Counted from the first letter of the stretch, positions 1 to 11,791 are shown. The stretch is 64,000 nucleotides of DNA from Porites lobata (GCA_942486035.1 CALNXK010000031.1:1486001-1550000); one strand, 5' to 3'. Numbers and translations: made by a program. Notes: generated from the sequence alone by a model not told the origin.

Positions 1-189
1 TTAGCATACAGAATTAAGTTAGCTTTTAAACTTAGAAACATGGAAAAAACTTGGGGAAAAAATGGTGGTACCAAAAATGTAACTACAGACTGCTCTTCAT
101 CAACCTCCACAGCCCAAACAGACACCCTGTTCAAAACTCGAAAGGATGAAATGGTCACCACCCTAAATCAGCAGCACATACCCATCTAG
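1..189 (+). CDS. 3' end of a gene, truncated by the window edge (unidentified)
   Basis: A frame is open from base 1 to a TAG at 187-189 (63 codons). It is rich in Thr and Ser, with polar and charged residues after an internal Met at codon 14. A polyadenylation signal AATAAA lies 34 bases after the stop, which fits a terminal exon. A splice acceptor (tttaaacttag) just before the Met codon is an alternative left border. No domain is recognisable. It could also be chance open frame; the favourable signs are the stop plus nearby AATAAA and the non-repetitive composition. Confidence 0.35.
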   Translation, partial: LAYRIKLAFKLRNMEKTWGKNGGTKNVTTDCSSSTSTAQTDTLFKTRKDEMVTTLNQQHIPI

Positions 190-223
190 GCCAAATAAGC
201 CAAGGGTAGTAGGCTTAAGGGAC

Positions 224-229
224 AATAAA
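224..229 (+). promoter_or_regulatory. Candidate polyadenylation signal AATAAA
   Basis: Exact AATAAA, 34 bases downstream of the TAG that ends the partial frame at 1-189. Such hexamers also occur by chance in AT-rich DNA. Confidence 0.35.
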
Positions 230-2139
230 TTCTTTTGATGGTTGATATAAAATCAATTTTACCTTGTTTGTTTTTGTTGTAAATCAAATTCATAACTTAC
301 ACAAACAACTGAAGTTGTACATTTTTGCAAGCTCCTTCTGATTCTCTTTATAAACTTTGCAAAACATTCAATTTTCTTTCTTCTGTTTCTTGTACTTCAG
401 TCCTTTGAGGGATTTTCTCAATGCATACCCCTCTCTGGTGTTATCACTCTTATTAGCAACTGGATAAGCCTCTTGTCCCCACACTAAACCATTATAATCA
501 TTTCAAGTAAAATTCAGAACTACAGGGTAATTTTTGTACAAACAATTTCAAGGAAATACTTGAAACTGAAGTCACTATCTAATACAAAACTACTAAATAC
601 AGTACTGTCGTTGGAAATTTATTGATTATCACTCCAGTGATATTCCAGTGAAGGTTTTGAAGGTTCAGTAAAACCCTCCCAGCCTTCTGACATTAAAAAT
701 AGCTTATACTGACAGACCCAGTATTTGTGAAGCAAAGTGACTGGAAAATTTACCCTGGCTTTTACTAAATTGGCCCTGTATTCTGTATTTTCGCCCATAA
801 TTTTGTTGTGGTTCTCGATTTACAAACAAACCTACGAACAGCGAAGTAGAAAATTGGTTTAATGAACATTCCCATATGACTGTTGCAAGACTCATACTAA
901 TATGGTGAGCTCGTAACATATGTTTAGGATAAGGAAGAGAGTTCTTAATACCACTGTAGGTGGAAAAAGATAAGAGATGGAGACTAGGCTCGTTGCTCGA
1001 AAATTCACGAAGCTTATAACAGTTATAAATAACTGAACTTGCCGAGATGCCGAATCACGCTAAGTGTAGTCACCCATGAACTGTTCACACATCACGCCTC
1101 CTGATGTCCAAAAATTCCAATAAAAACGTTCTTGAAAACTTTTTCTTGACGTTTGGACGCGGTAAAACTCAAAACCGAGCAAAAACTCATCGTCCCTCCA
1201 TGTCTGCATTCTCCGCCATATTTGTTTTGAAGGAAAATGGTACTCAGTCTCACTCGGCCAAATTTCTTAACTGGGGCGATCATGTAAACTCGTTTCCAGA
1301 CCTCGCTGCCAGCCCCCCCTGGACTAAACGAGGACTAAGCAACAATAAAGACACTACAAATACAGTAAATAGAATAAACTAAAATTAAACAAAGTAAGTA
1401 AAAATCTATTACGGGACGAAACATATCATCAAAAGCCAGGAAAACAATAAAACATTCGATTTCGATTCTCGCCGTCAGCACTGTTTGTTTTTGACGTGTT
1501 TTCGTTAAAAGATATATTTGACTCGATCTTGAAAAACGCACGCGTGATGGCGTTTCTATAATTTTGAACCATATTAGATTAGCTCGATAAATTCTACGTC
1601 TGAATTAAATGCTATGTTAAATTATTTTAGTTGACAAGAATGGGACTTAAACTCAGCACATCATTGTTATCACCTCGAGCTATATTTGATAAGCCCACAA
1701 ATAAAAAAAGGACTGAAGAGAAGTAAACTTCGTTAACAACTGTAAAACTTCATAAAGCAGCCAAAAGACCATGGGCATTATAGTCCAAAACACCACGGAA
1801 CCAGAATGAGTTTCGTTTATAAATTACATCTACTTTTCGCTTCGGCGGTTTTGGTTACTGAAAGAACAACAACATGCCTTTTTCACTTTATTTATGTAAG
1901 AGGGGCATAACGTTATCCTCCTTCATGACCTACAAGGCAAGTTAGACCGCCGATGATAACTTTACTTCTCTTCTTAATGCCGATGTTGCCGTTCTGTCCC
2001 GACGTGATCAGAGATGTATGAAAAAATACCTTATCAATCTACCCTCCTGTAGCGGATTGATGAACGCTTTATTCGACAGATTAAACTCACCTTCCAATAA
2101 AATGTGGCGACGTTATCACGCATGCTCTATCATGAAATC
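230..2139. other. Non-coding stretch, nothing recognised
   Basis: AT-rich sequence with only short open frames (under about 90 codons) that overlap on both strands and show no motif, splice pattern or repeat border that I can support. Confidence 0.5.
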
Positions 2140-2905
2140 ATCTGAACATGGTGGCGACATTTTTAATCCTGAGTCTGGCATTGACAACTGAGTGACAAAC
2201 GCCCACGAAGAACTGCTGACCATATCCTGAAGATATGTCAAGATTAAAAAGCTGTTCGTTGTGGACAACATTTCGCCTTCTCAATTCATTTTTCATTTCA
2301 TTTCAAATGGATTAGTTTCCAGTCATTTCTTGAACATTAAATCTATTGTGGAAATAAATAACTTGATTGCGTATTGGGTGTTGTCCCTGTGACGAGTTTT
2401 GCTCTTGTAAGGGTGGAAAGGGTGTTGTCCCTGCCCCCATGTTTTCCAAAATGGCCACAATATTGGAAAACGAGAGGGCCCTAGGATCGAGGATGGGTTC
2501 TCCAAGCACTGCTAGCCTGACGAAAGATTTATAATCTTTTCCAGTGATCTCCGAGCTATCATGTTAATTGGCTCTGTTGATGAAACCAATGTGTTTAACG
2601 AATGAAACTTTTGCTAAGTTTGCGTTCATTTTGTTGTTGTTTTGCTCATATGTATTAGTAACACCTGATTCAAACTCATCAAATATTACCTTGTGTATTC
2701 CTGAAACAAACAAGTCGTTATTTAACGTATTTTGAAACAGTTTTTTAAAGAGAAATTCCGCTATTTTTCATCCACCAATGGCCTTGAAAGAAATTTTTTT
2801 TCCTTGTCAAATCACTGGTAAAAGTTTAGTAACTGACTGAGTTAGGATTGACAACGAGGGAAAAAATCTTTGGAATCAGTTAAAGACGGACTAATGAACA
2901 ATTGC
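2140..2905 (-). repeat. Dispersed repeat, copy 1 (partner at 43460-44205)
   Basis: About 760 bp that align end to end, in the same orientation, with 43460-44205, with scattered substitutions and small indels. Shared landmarks include ttgaacattaaatctattgt and cgagagggccct. On the minus strand the far copy keeps a 144-codon open frame. In this copy the corresponding frame is broken by stops and indels, leaving 65 codons at 2312-2509. It is therefore the more decayed copy. I do not recognise the family. Confidence 0.7.
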
Positions 2906-2952
2906 AGGAGACTCGCCACTGAAAACCAACATCAGGAAAAGTCACTATTTAA

Positions 2953-3233
2953 CAATTATTCCTCGACCCCGACTGATTTGCATGGACCGAAAATAAAACT
3001 TTATACTAAACTGGACTGAAAACAATAAACCTAATGAATTTACGAAAATTGACAATAACGATTACGTAACGAGACACCGAGACTAGAATTAAAGAAAGAA
3101 TACGCATATGAAAAAGGCTAACAAAAAACTAATCCAAGCGCGATAACAAAGGTACTAATTTAATTAACTTTACGCCACGCAAAACATGAAAAAATAGAGA
3201 ACAAGAAAATACTCCCAGTCTCTCGTGGCTACA
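2953..3233 (-). mobile_element. Candidate LTR of the BEL/Pao element
   Basis: Read on the minus strand, a purine-rich tract (GGGGCGGGCA) about 140 bp past the end of pol is followed directly by TGTAGCCACGAG. That is the usual order of polypurine tract then LTR beginning with TG. The other border is uncertain: no clean terminal CA is visible, and the second LTR is absent because the element is truncated. The call rests on position and the polypurine tract only. Confidence 0.4.
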
Positions 3234-3372
3234 TGCCCGCCCCAATGAACTACCCAAGTCTCTATACAGTTCATTACTAGACTCACTACTTAGGTACCGG
3301 CGTAAGTCTTCGATCCTTAAATAGAACTGTTAGTAGTGATAAAATAAATTCCTTTTACAGTTTTTTTTAAAT

Positions 3373-3792
3373 TCAATATGCCCCTCTCTGTCCTTCAAGG
3401 AAGCATGATTTTGTTACTGGCCTTGTAAGAACCGTTAAACTCGTCTGAACCTTTGCTGATCTGACATATCCGTCTTTTCCGCGAAAGACATCAACAACTT
3501 TGCCTAACGGCCATTTTCCGCGATGGACATTTTCATCTGCAATCAATGCTAGATCTCCGATCTCCAAGCTACGACGAGGCTTCATCCACATTCCTCTTTC
3601 TTGTTGGGTTGGCAAATGCTCCTTTAGCGAGCGCTTCCAGAATATGTCTGAGATGTACAGCACCTGTTGCCAACTGCGCTTACTGTAACTATCTTCCTTG
3701 GCAAAGGACCCAACGGGCAAACATGGATTCGATCTCAATAATAGCAAATGATTCGGTGTGAGCGGTTCTAGGTTCTTAGGGTCGCTGCTCAC
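3373..3792 (-). pseudogene. BEL/Pao pol C-terminus (DUF5641-type domain)
   Basis: A 139-codon frame carrying the domain found after the integrase core in BEL/Pao polyproteins. It begins with a Pro-Leu-Thr-Pro-Asn-His region, then a Trp-rich basic stretch, then the typical pattern GKWPLGKVVDVFRGKDGYVR near residues 92-112. It continues the integrase upstream but is in a different frame. The break at about 3789-3800 is best explained by loss of one base in the codons for the ILNSRPL segment. Coding ends about 140 bp before the candidate LTR. It is part of the same decayed element as the next three entries. Confidence 0.85.
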
Positions 3793-4913
3793 TGGTGCAA
3801 AGGTCGACTGTTCAAAATACCTGCAACTTGGGCTACGAGGGTTTGCAGTATTTCATCAGTGACAAGTTGTTGTCCCAGCAAGGCTCTTAGGATTTTGTGA
3901 ATTGATCTAATGATTCTTTCCCACGCTCCACCCATATGAAATGCGCCAGGGGAATTAAATTTCCAGATGATGTTTTTCTGACGAAGAAAGTCATGAATCG
4001 TTGTTTGGTTCGACTTACTTAACGACTCACGGAGCTCTTTCTCACCCGCACGAAAGTTTGTACCATGGTCACTGAAGATAGTAGTTGGAAATCCTCTCAA
4101 ACTGACAAATCTTCGCAAGGCGTTTATAAAGCCATCGGTGTCAAGGGGATGGACAACTTCGATATGGACGACTCTAACAGCAAGGCAGGTGAAAAGGCAA
4201 CCATAACGTTTCACGTTTGAACGACCTTGACGTACATAAAGAGGACCAAAATAATCCACCCCCTCATGAGTAAACAGCGGTTCTTCGGACATAAGTATTT
4301 CCTTTCGAAGATCACCCATCAGCTGTTCCCCACGCAACGCACGAAGTTTCTTGCACAGAAAACAGCCACTGATCACCCGACGCACAGCTGATCGTCCCTT
4401 GATTACCCAATACTGGTGACGCAGGCTAGACAAAACGTACTCTTGACCCAGAAGACCGGTTTTCTGTTGATGCTGAGAGATGATTAAATCTGTCAGGTGA
4501 TCTCGGTAAGGAAGAATGATTGGATGCCTTGCATCGTAGTCGATTAGAGCGTTTTCCAGTCGACCCCTAACTCTTACAATTCCCATCTCGTCCAAGAACG
4601 GATGAAGTTTGCGTATGTGGCCTGTCATCTTCAGGTTCTTCAGCTCGGAAGTTGCCTGAGGCGAGTGCTGTAATGAACCAATCCTTTGCAAGGCCTGGAT
4701 GACTTCGGGAAATGAAATTGTCTGCGTGTGCTTGATAATCTCCTTTTCAGCTTCTTTCATTTCGTCTATTGACAGGATTCTTCTATTTGCACCACTCTTA
4801 ACTTTGGAACTGATTGGACTTCGACTGTATCGCTCAATGAACCACGTTCCAAACCTGTGTAACCAGGCCACTGCCCTCTTTAATCTTTCCCATGATGAAT
4901 GGCGCTCGATCAA
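3789..4913 (-). pseudogene. BEL/Pao integrase (zinc-binding plus catalytic core)
   Basis: A 374-codon frame. An H2C2-type zinc-binding region appears around residues 160-190 (ISQHQQK, then SGCFLCKKLR), followed by the rve integrase core. The three acidic catalytic residues can be placed in GVDYFGP (Asp), FSDHGTNF (Asp) and GGAWERIIRS (Glu). The C-terminus runs into ILNSRPL and then a stop created by the frame break shared with the DUF5641 segment. In an active element this enzyme would insert the cDNA into chromosomes. The core looks complete, but the surrounding polyprotein is broken in at least four places. Confidence 0.9.
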
Positions 4914-5151
4914 ACTTGAAAGAACATCTTCACTTTGATAGCGAGACGATGATTGGCTATTAGACTATGCACGTTTGATCTCTGGATCGTCATCGGATAC
5001 CTCCGGTTCATGAAGTGTAGGATCAAGAGGCCAAAATTCATCTTTCTTGGTTAGAAACTGAGGACTATTTAGCCACTTGCTGTTTGCACACATCTCTTCT
5101 ACTGTGAGACCTCTACTAACCTCATCAGCCGGGTTTAGCTCAGAACCTATG

Positions 5152-5988
5152 GGCGCTTTCCATTCAACGCAAAATTCCGGTAATTTCGGTTGGTACATCA
5201 AATGGAACGAACCATTTCGGTTTAGTCCGACCGGAATATTCGGGACCAGCTTTGAAGGTGGTCCACTGTGACCGGTCTGGTCATTTCGGTCGGTCGGACC
5301 GAAATATCCCTTTCCATTTGCCAAAATCCTGCCTACAAGACCAAGTAGTTTCCAATGGAAAGTGAAGTGCTGTGAGTAAAGCATGACATCTCAAATAGTT
5401 TGAATCAGTTGCAATTTTTTTCGATTTTTGATATTTGCCATTAACAGTGTCAAATAACTGACGAAACACGACACGTAGGTGAAAAAAAGTGTGTGAAATC
5501 AAGCTACAGTTGTATAAAAGTCCGTGAGAATCAGCGTGGCGTATTATTTGTCTGAAACCTGTCGACGATATTTAACTAAAGCAATTTATCAATTAAGCTG
5601 AAATGAATACAACAAAGCCTGGCTGAATACAAATTGGCTATAACACCGAATTATTTACCCTACAGTTCCAGGAATTGCTTCGAATCGTTCGAATATTCTG
5701 AGAAACGTATCGCTTCAATTCGAAAGAATTTTTTACCTTCACTTGCATTCATAGGCTTTCTACACGAAATAGGATTCCTCCGCCCCTTTTCGACAGTCGA
5801 GTGTTCTTTAGGATATAAACAGTATTTACTTTTCTCTTTTAGAGCGTAATTATGAGTGTGCTGAGAAGCCACAATAACAAAACGCGCGGTGGCTTGGGTC
5901 GGGTCTGTGCAACCGTAATGTACCGTTCCATTGAGCACATGAAGTTTCCGAAATTTCAAACCGGAATTTTTGTTGCATGGAAAGCGCC
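5152..5988 (-). mobile_element. MITE inserted in BEL RNase H (TIR GGCGCTTTCCATKCAAC)
   Basis: The ends form inverted repeats of about 40 bp beginning GGCGCTTTCC, with internal CCGGTTTGAAATTTCGG-like sequence. The host codons resume on either side, so the insertion is clear. The flanking tetranucleotide TATG (5148-5151 and 5990-5993) is a candidate target duplication, with one extra T on the right. A shorter relative lies at 53471-53806 and shares both ends and the block CCGACCGGAATATTCGGGAC. No transposase is encoded. The superfamily is not assigned. Confidence 0.8.
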
Positions 5989-6022
5989 TTATGTGTCTCC
6001 ACTGGTGGCGGGCTGAGTTCTC

Positions 6023-6150
6023 GTGAATAACTGAGAGTCTGTTTGCAACAAACGTGTGAAATCTCTTCGACGGATTTCTGATGTACGTGAATAACTGAGA
6101 GTCTGTTTGCAACAAACGTGTGAAATCTCTTCGACTGATTTCTGATGTAC
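6023..6150. repeat. 64-bp tandem duplication inside the RNase H domain
   Basis: 6023-6086 and 6087-6150 are near-identical (gtgaataactgagagtctg...), differing at about one base. The unit encodes, on the minus strand, the peptide FHTFVANRLSVIH twice. Because 64 is not a multiple of three, it breaks the reading frame. Confidence 0.9.
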
Positions 6151-6583
6151 TGCAACACGCAAGTGGAGTCTGACCAATATGTTGATTGTGTAACCGGAAC
6201 GCCCAATTCCTCTCGAACAGACTTGTCCAGCTGAACAGCTAAGACTGCTGCGGAAAGTTCCAATCTCGGTACAGTCATAGGTTTCAGGTGTGCTAGGCGA
6301 GATTTTCCAATGAGAAATGTGCAATGGATTCTATCTTCAACATCCACCATTCTGAGATACAAGACCGCACCATATGCTATCTGCGACGCGTCTGCGAAGT
6401 TGTGCAACTCGGCAAATTTCAAGTCTCCAAAGTACAACGGCTTAATGCATCTTCCAAGCGAGATCCGAGGGAGACTGGGTAATTGACTCTTCTACTTCTT
6501 CCATTCCTCACCATCTTCAACACTGATTGGGTCGTCCCATCCAATTTTAGTTTTACAAAGATCTTGCAACAACTTCTTTGCCG

Positions 6584-7175
6584 TTAGACTGGCGCGACCA
6601 ACCCAAGTGGATCATAAACGGAACTCGTCATGCTGGGTATTCCCCGACGGGTATTTGGTCTGTCTCTTAGGGTAACCTTGAAAGTAAACTCGTCTTTCTC
6701 TAAATCCCACTTTAGCCCCAACGTCCGTTGAATCGGTGGGTTTACTTTGTCAAGGTCAAGGCCAAGTACTGACGGGGCTCTCTCAACTCGCGGAATACAG
6801 TCCAAGACCTCTGAACTGTCACTTAACCATTTGGTTAATCGAAATCCTCCTTTGGACAGAATGCTTTTTAGCTGATGCATAAATTCCACAGCCTTTTCTG
6901 CAGATTTAACCGACTTGAGGCAGTCATCGACATAAAAGTTCCTTTTGACTGTCCTGACCACTTCTTCCGGGAATCCGCCTTTGTTGTCTTCTGCTGTCCT
7001 TTTCAACGCGAAGTTGCAACAACTCGGTGACGACGTTGCGCCAAACAAATGAACTTCCATAGATGATCGACTGGTTGCTGGTTCAAGTCACCATCCGTCC
7101 ACCAGAGAAATCTGAACGCGTCTTGGTCGTCTGGTGGTACTCTAACCTGATGGAACATACATTCAAAGATCTGGT
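6584..7175 (-). pseudogene. BEL/Pao reverse transcriptase, 5'-truncated
   Basis: The catalytic motif YVDD (in RNFYVDDCLKS) lies at about residue 44 of the 158-codon frame 6584-7060, preceded by VHLFGATSSPSC and a conserved NFALKRTA. Reading further upstream in a shifted frame gives MFHQVRVPPDDQDAFRFLWW, the usual block before the VHLFGA motif, so one frameshift lies near 7055-7065. Similarity stops at about 7170. There the pol sequence abuts gag sequence on the opposite strand, so the fingers part of the enzyme, the protease and the gag expected upstream on this strand are missing. Confidence 0.9.
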
Positions 7176-7179
7176 ACTG

Positions 7180-8323
7180 GATGTCATGTCTTCAGGAGTT
7201 GATCGGGAGTGGCAAAGAAGACGCCGTTTTCATTCTGAAGATACTTTAGACACTCTGCGACTGAAAAATTCAAGAGCTGGGTACTTGTCGAGAATAACCA
7301 AGTTGTACCGAGAAACTGAAGAACTCTTAAATGACGCAAAGAATGTCAATGAAGTTTCGGAGAAATTTTTGGACATTGACGAAGCCTTTACTCGCTTCGA
7401 GAAGGCGCATTACGATTACATTTCCACTTTATCTGGGAACTTAAAAGAATGGGAAAGCGAAGCACGTTATTTTAAAGAACATTGCAACCGAAAATGAATT
7501 TTTAATCAAGAATTGAACAATGGATTCAAAGCGTAAAGGTGCCGGTGGTAACTCACGAAGATATAGAGACACCGCCTGAAGATGTCGTCAGCACCGCGTA
7601 TTTATCTATTAGACAGCTGAAAGCCAAGCAAGCGTTGGCTTATTTAAAGCTGAAACAGTTAACGCAAAAGCAAGAATTATTACGTCTGGAGGAAGAGACT
7701 AAATTAAAGTTAGAAGTTTTGGAGGCACAGTATGAAGTCCAAAAAATAGACCTGCAAGTTAAGTTGTTCCAAGATGAAGGTATCGATTACCCTAACTTTC
7801 CGGAGGTGTTTAAAGAGCTGAATCCGTTTGATAAAGGAGTTGAAGGAAGAGCTAGAAGCGGCTATAAGCGGCTATAAGCAGGAAGACCCTGAGCCCAGAG
7901 GCGGACAGAAATCAATTGAATCCAAAGGTTCACAGTCACAGTTGAACCCCAATGCGCTAGAATTCAAAGTTCTACCGGCCATATCCAGCACAGCATTCTC
8001 TGATTCAGTGAACGAATATATTTTGCCCGAAGAATTTATAGACAAGATGGCGTTAACCATAAAGCAAGGGTTTACGTTGCCGAAGAAGAAGTTGGCAATC
8101 TTCGATGGTGATCCTCTCGAGTACTGGAATTTTAAATCGTTTGAAACAAGCATCGTCTCTAATGCAGCTAGCGAAAGCGAGAAGCTTATGTACCTTCTTC
8201 AGTACACATCGGGTGTAGGGACACGATCAAATGCTGTTTGTACAAGGATCTTTTCCTAGAATTTCAAACTGCAAGAAAGCTACGTGAAGAACGGTTCGGA
8301 CATCCCTTCAGAATTTCCTCGCA
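7180..8323 (+). pseudogene. BEL/Pao gag, plus strand, several frameshifts
   Basis: Three overlapping frames on the plus strand give consecutive gag segments. The first is a charged helical N-terminus (about 7180-7497, with GYLSRITKLYRETEELL). The second is a coiled-coil-like Lys/Leu/Gln/Glu segment (7539-7877). The third is a DUF1759-type block (7828-8259, with PKKKLAIFDGDPLEYWNFK and SESEKLMYLLQYTSG). A fourth frame continues about 20 codons (FQTARKLREERFGHPF) until the element at 8324 interrupts. Gag would form the particle shell. It is divergent from pol: both run outward from about 7175, which cannot be the native order of one element. Confidence 0.8.
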
Positions 8324-11300
8324 GGCCTACTCTGGGACCTTAATCTCGTTTTAACTCTCCTTAACTCGCCCTAACTCGCAACTTGAGATTATGTTCAAAT
8401 TTCCTTATCTCGCCTTAACTCGCCTAAACTCGCCCTATCTCGCCACTGCCAAGTGGATACCAATTTTAATACCTCATCCTACTCTCAGTGTAATTTCACA
8501 ATTACTCCACAAAGGCAAGACGCCAAAGAATACAGATTTCAAAAGTTTAAAAGACAGTGATTTTAAAGGAAAACAGGGTATTTACCTTTAAAGAAATATG
8601 CAATTGACCTGTCTCATCCTTCTGGAATTTCCAATAGCCTCTGTGGTAAGGTATTCACCACTAAAGATTCGATGAGGTTTTTCTTACTTAACATTGTCAT
8701 GCCTTGGAGTCACAACTGGACTGTCAATGGAACTACGTACCTGTGAGGAACAGCCTGAACATGCAGTAACTAGTTACCTAATTAAAAGGCTACAATGCTA
8801 AGCATGGCAGAAATTCCAGAGGCATGTGGTCACAGGGTCTTAAAAATCCCACATTGACTGTTAGTGTTTTGGTCTGCAAAGTAACTGACATTAACTAAAA
8901 GAACAAACAATGAATCCGCAAAAAGTTTTCATAAAATATTTTAAATTTAAGTCTTATACTTCTAAGCGAGAAGAAGAAACACTCTAAATTCAAGATTGCC
9001 TTGAATCCCTCAATTGAAGAAAACGTTTTCTTATTTTATGAGCAAACATTAAAACAAATCATAGGTTAATAACTCCCTTTTCTGTAATTTAGACAGGCAG
9101 TTTCAAATTACGAGAAAAAAATCCTATCCTATGATTTGTTTTTAATTTTTTCTTAAAATAGGAAATCTCAAATTTAGAGTGAAATACAAAAACATAATAA
9201 CAGAATTTGAATATTAAATTTTTAGTTTTAAGCTGGGTAATGATTCCCAAAAAAAGTTAACTTGTAGTGGAAAGTTTAATTACTTTGCAACTATAAAGCA
9301 TGCAAGCTGTTTATTATATATGAAGAGCAGTAGCATAAGTAGGATTCCAGCTGGCAATCATCAATGAAAGTCAGGGATGTAGCCAGAATCGAGAATCCTT
9401 TAAATTGTAAAGTTACCTGGTAATAGAAGATCTGTACATTCGTTCAACGTGACATCCTGTTTGGCCTACATTGTAGTCAGACTGGCAACCATAACCCAGG
9501 CATCATTCATAAAGACTTGTTACATTTAGCCCTTAACTGAATAAAGGATTGCTAAAGGTACAATATTTTGCATTGATAGCCAACTTCGGGTAATGCGACC
9601 ATGTTAGGCCCACCAAACATGGACGCTTTACCCAACTTCGTTCGCCATCTTTGATATTACCCAGAAGGTACTGGCAACTCATGTCTTCCCAGGGCCCTCT
9701 CGCTCAGCCCATTGTCCTCGATATGTATTCTGGGTAATTTTCAAGATGGACGGGAAAACTTCCAAAGAAAAGGAGAACTCGAGCAATAATTTTGATATTA
9801 AATCGAGAAGTTTCGAAATGTATCACATGCAGGTAAGCGGAGTTAAGCTAAGCTAAAGCGTTTTAACCTTGCAACGTAACTCTATTTAAAGCCTTGTTGA
9901 TCCCAGTCCACTGGCTAGTTTTAGGTAGGAAGCTTCAATGTGACGTACATGACATGAAAACACACACAACACGGCGGAGCCAGTGGTCATTTTGTAAAAA
10001 TGCGAAGCAGGAAAGATTCATCACAGACAACTCTTAAGAGTTTGCTAGACAAAGCCAATAATGGAGAGTATATTCCTATTAATCAACTTAAATGAGGTAT
10101 AGCGCTCTGCACAACGATGAACACTTTGTAAAAGTAAGTAGGACTAAACAGAAGATATGGTCATCTATTTTTTGCTGTTTTGCTAGGCTGAGTGTGATAA
10201 AGAGTTTACTATCAAGTAAACTTGATCCTCCTTTCTTTTGTAGAAATCAAGGTGTCTCTCACAGGATTGTCCAAGTTTAAGCAGGGAGTTTCTCAAATAT
10301 AGGAACTGCTGTCTTTGTGAAAAGGCATCAACCTTCATTTGCAAGAAATTAAAATGGCTTATTCCGAGGAAACTAAAAGGCAATCATTTCTGGCAGTGAA
10401 AACAAACAACTGGGCTGGATTCCAAAGGAAACCATCAGTGAAGTGGAGAGAATGGGTCAAATGGAAGACTTAAAGATAAGTCTTATAACTTTCAAGGAGA
10501 AAGAAATTTTTTATTTCAGTAAAATTGATTGTGTCGAAAAATTTTCTCAGCTGAGTTGTAATTCTTCAGCTTCCCCGGTTTTTTATACTAGTTCTTTCAA
10601 GAACATTGACACAGACTGTTAAAACCTTTGTTTTTTTTTCATTTCTAGAGGTAGTGATAACAATTGATGACATGTCATGTGATACCTATTATGCTCACCC
10701 GTCTTTTAAAACTTAGTGTTATAGATTTTAAAAAATAAATAAACTAAAATATCCTACCTGTGTTAATACTACAGCTACATTTTTTCTATTCATAATTGTT
10801 TTGTTTTCATTTTTTTTTTACTACTGGTAATTTATCATTCTGCCAAATAATTATATCGCTATAATAAATAATTTATGACGACTATTATTATTATGATGAT
10901 GATACAGCCACCAAATGGTATAGTTTGGTGTCTGAATGCTATATAATTGATAAAGAACAGGACTCCATATCACTAGCATATCCATATTTAAGCTTGTCCA
11001 ATTAGGAAAATAATTCAATTAATAAATTTAAATAAGATTTGGCTTCGTTCAACTTTGGAGCTCATCTGAAATTCTTTGTTTAATTTTTTCGTAATTGGGC
11101 AACATGGAGCCTAGTATATATAAAAGACATACAAAGATTGCAAGGCATCTTTATATGTATATTACTAAGGCATATTATAAGTTTTAAACCTTATCACCTC
11201 AACATTAGGTGGATCATTTTCCCCTAACTCGCCTTAACTCGCCTTAACTCGCACAAACTCGCAACTGATAGGCAAGCTCAATTTTTCCTTATCTCGCCTT

Positions 11301-11363
11301 AACTCGCCTAAACTTGCATTAGCTCGCACAATCTCGCGGCGACTTAAGTTCCCAGAGTAGGCC
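8324..11363. mobile_element. 3.0-kb non-autonomous TIR element inserted in BEL gag
   Basis: Both ends carry a 20-bp inverted repeat, GGCCTACTCTGGGAMCTTAA (8324-8343 and 11344-11363, one mismatch). Just inside each end is an array of a 10-bp unit close to YTAACTCGCC (8341-8444 and 11222-11339). The two arrays are in the same orientation, not mirrored. Between them lies about 2.8 kb of AT-rich sequence without a coding frame above 66 codons. The left border cuts the gag frame. No convincing target duplication is visible. If the true ends are two bases further in, TA would flank both sides. Confidence 0.65.
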
Positions 11364-11791
11364 TATGATGTGACCTAGTATCACGTTTGAACGGTTTGAT
11401 ATAAGCTTACAGAACTTTAAAAAGCCTTCAGATATATTTGCTCACCACAGATAGAAAGAAAACGTGCCGAAGAATATTTAGTTATAAATTTGGCTGTAGA
11501 AAGAAAACTTTGAGCAATTTTCTTGCTTCGAACAGTAAACACCCGCGCCGGGAAGCCGGCTTATAAAGCTTCACGCCGAGACTCAGGATTTTTAGAGACA
11601 CTTTAATACTTGTCTCCATGAAAGAAAATTGTTATCTCTGTAAATGTTTCACCGAATTATATTTCTTTTTTTGATTGTTAGTAGTCTCTTTTGCAATTTT
11701 AATCGCTTGTCTGTGCCGTTTGTTTTCATCGTTCATGAACATCGCTTGCAGGAGTACTCAAAAATGTCGCGCGTATCAAACGCTTTACACA
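11364..11791. other. Non-coding stretch, nothing recognised
   Basis: Flanking DNA between two inserted elements. It does not continue the BEL gag frame. No repeat border or coding motif seen. Confidence 0.4.

Larger units (their letters stand above)
4965..6437 (-). pseudogene. BEL/Pao RNase H region, split by a MITE
   Basis: The upstream part (6437 down to 5989) has the RNase H hallmarks FADASQIAYGAVLY, VPRLELSAAV and YWSDSTCVLQYI. The downstream part (5151 down to 4965) has NPADEVSRGL followed by a Trp-Leu-...-Phe-Leu segment typical of this linker. The two halves are separated by the 837-bp element at 5152-5988. A 64-bp tandem duplication at 6023-6150 adds a further frame break because 64 is not a multiple of three. 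The domain would degrade the RNA strand during reverse transcription. Confidence 0.85.

Noticed and set aside
704..1541. Several 60-90 codon frames on both strands
   Set aside because: No motif, no splice pattern, mutually overlapping; expected by chance.
7063..7180. Plus-strand start of the gag-like frame at 7063
   Set aside because: The first about 35 codons are antisense to conserved pol codons (MFHQVRVPP on the minus strand); real gag similarity starts near 7180.
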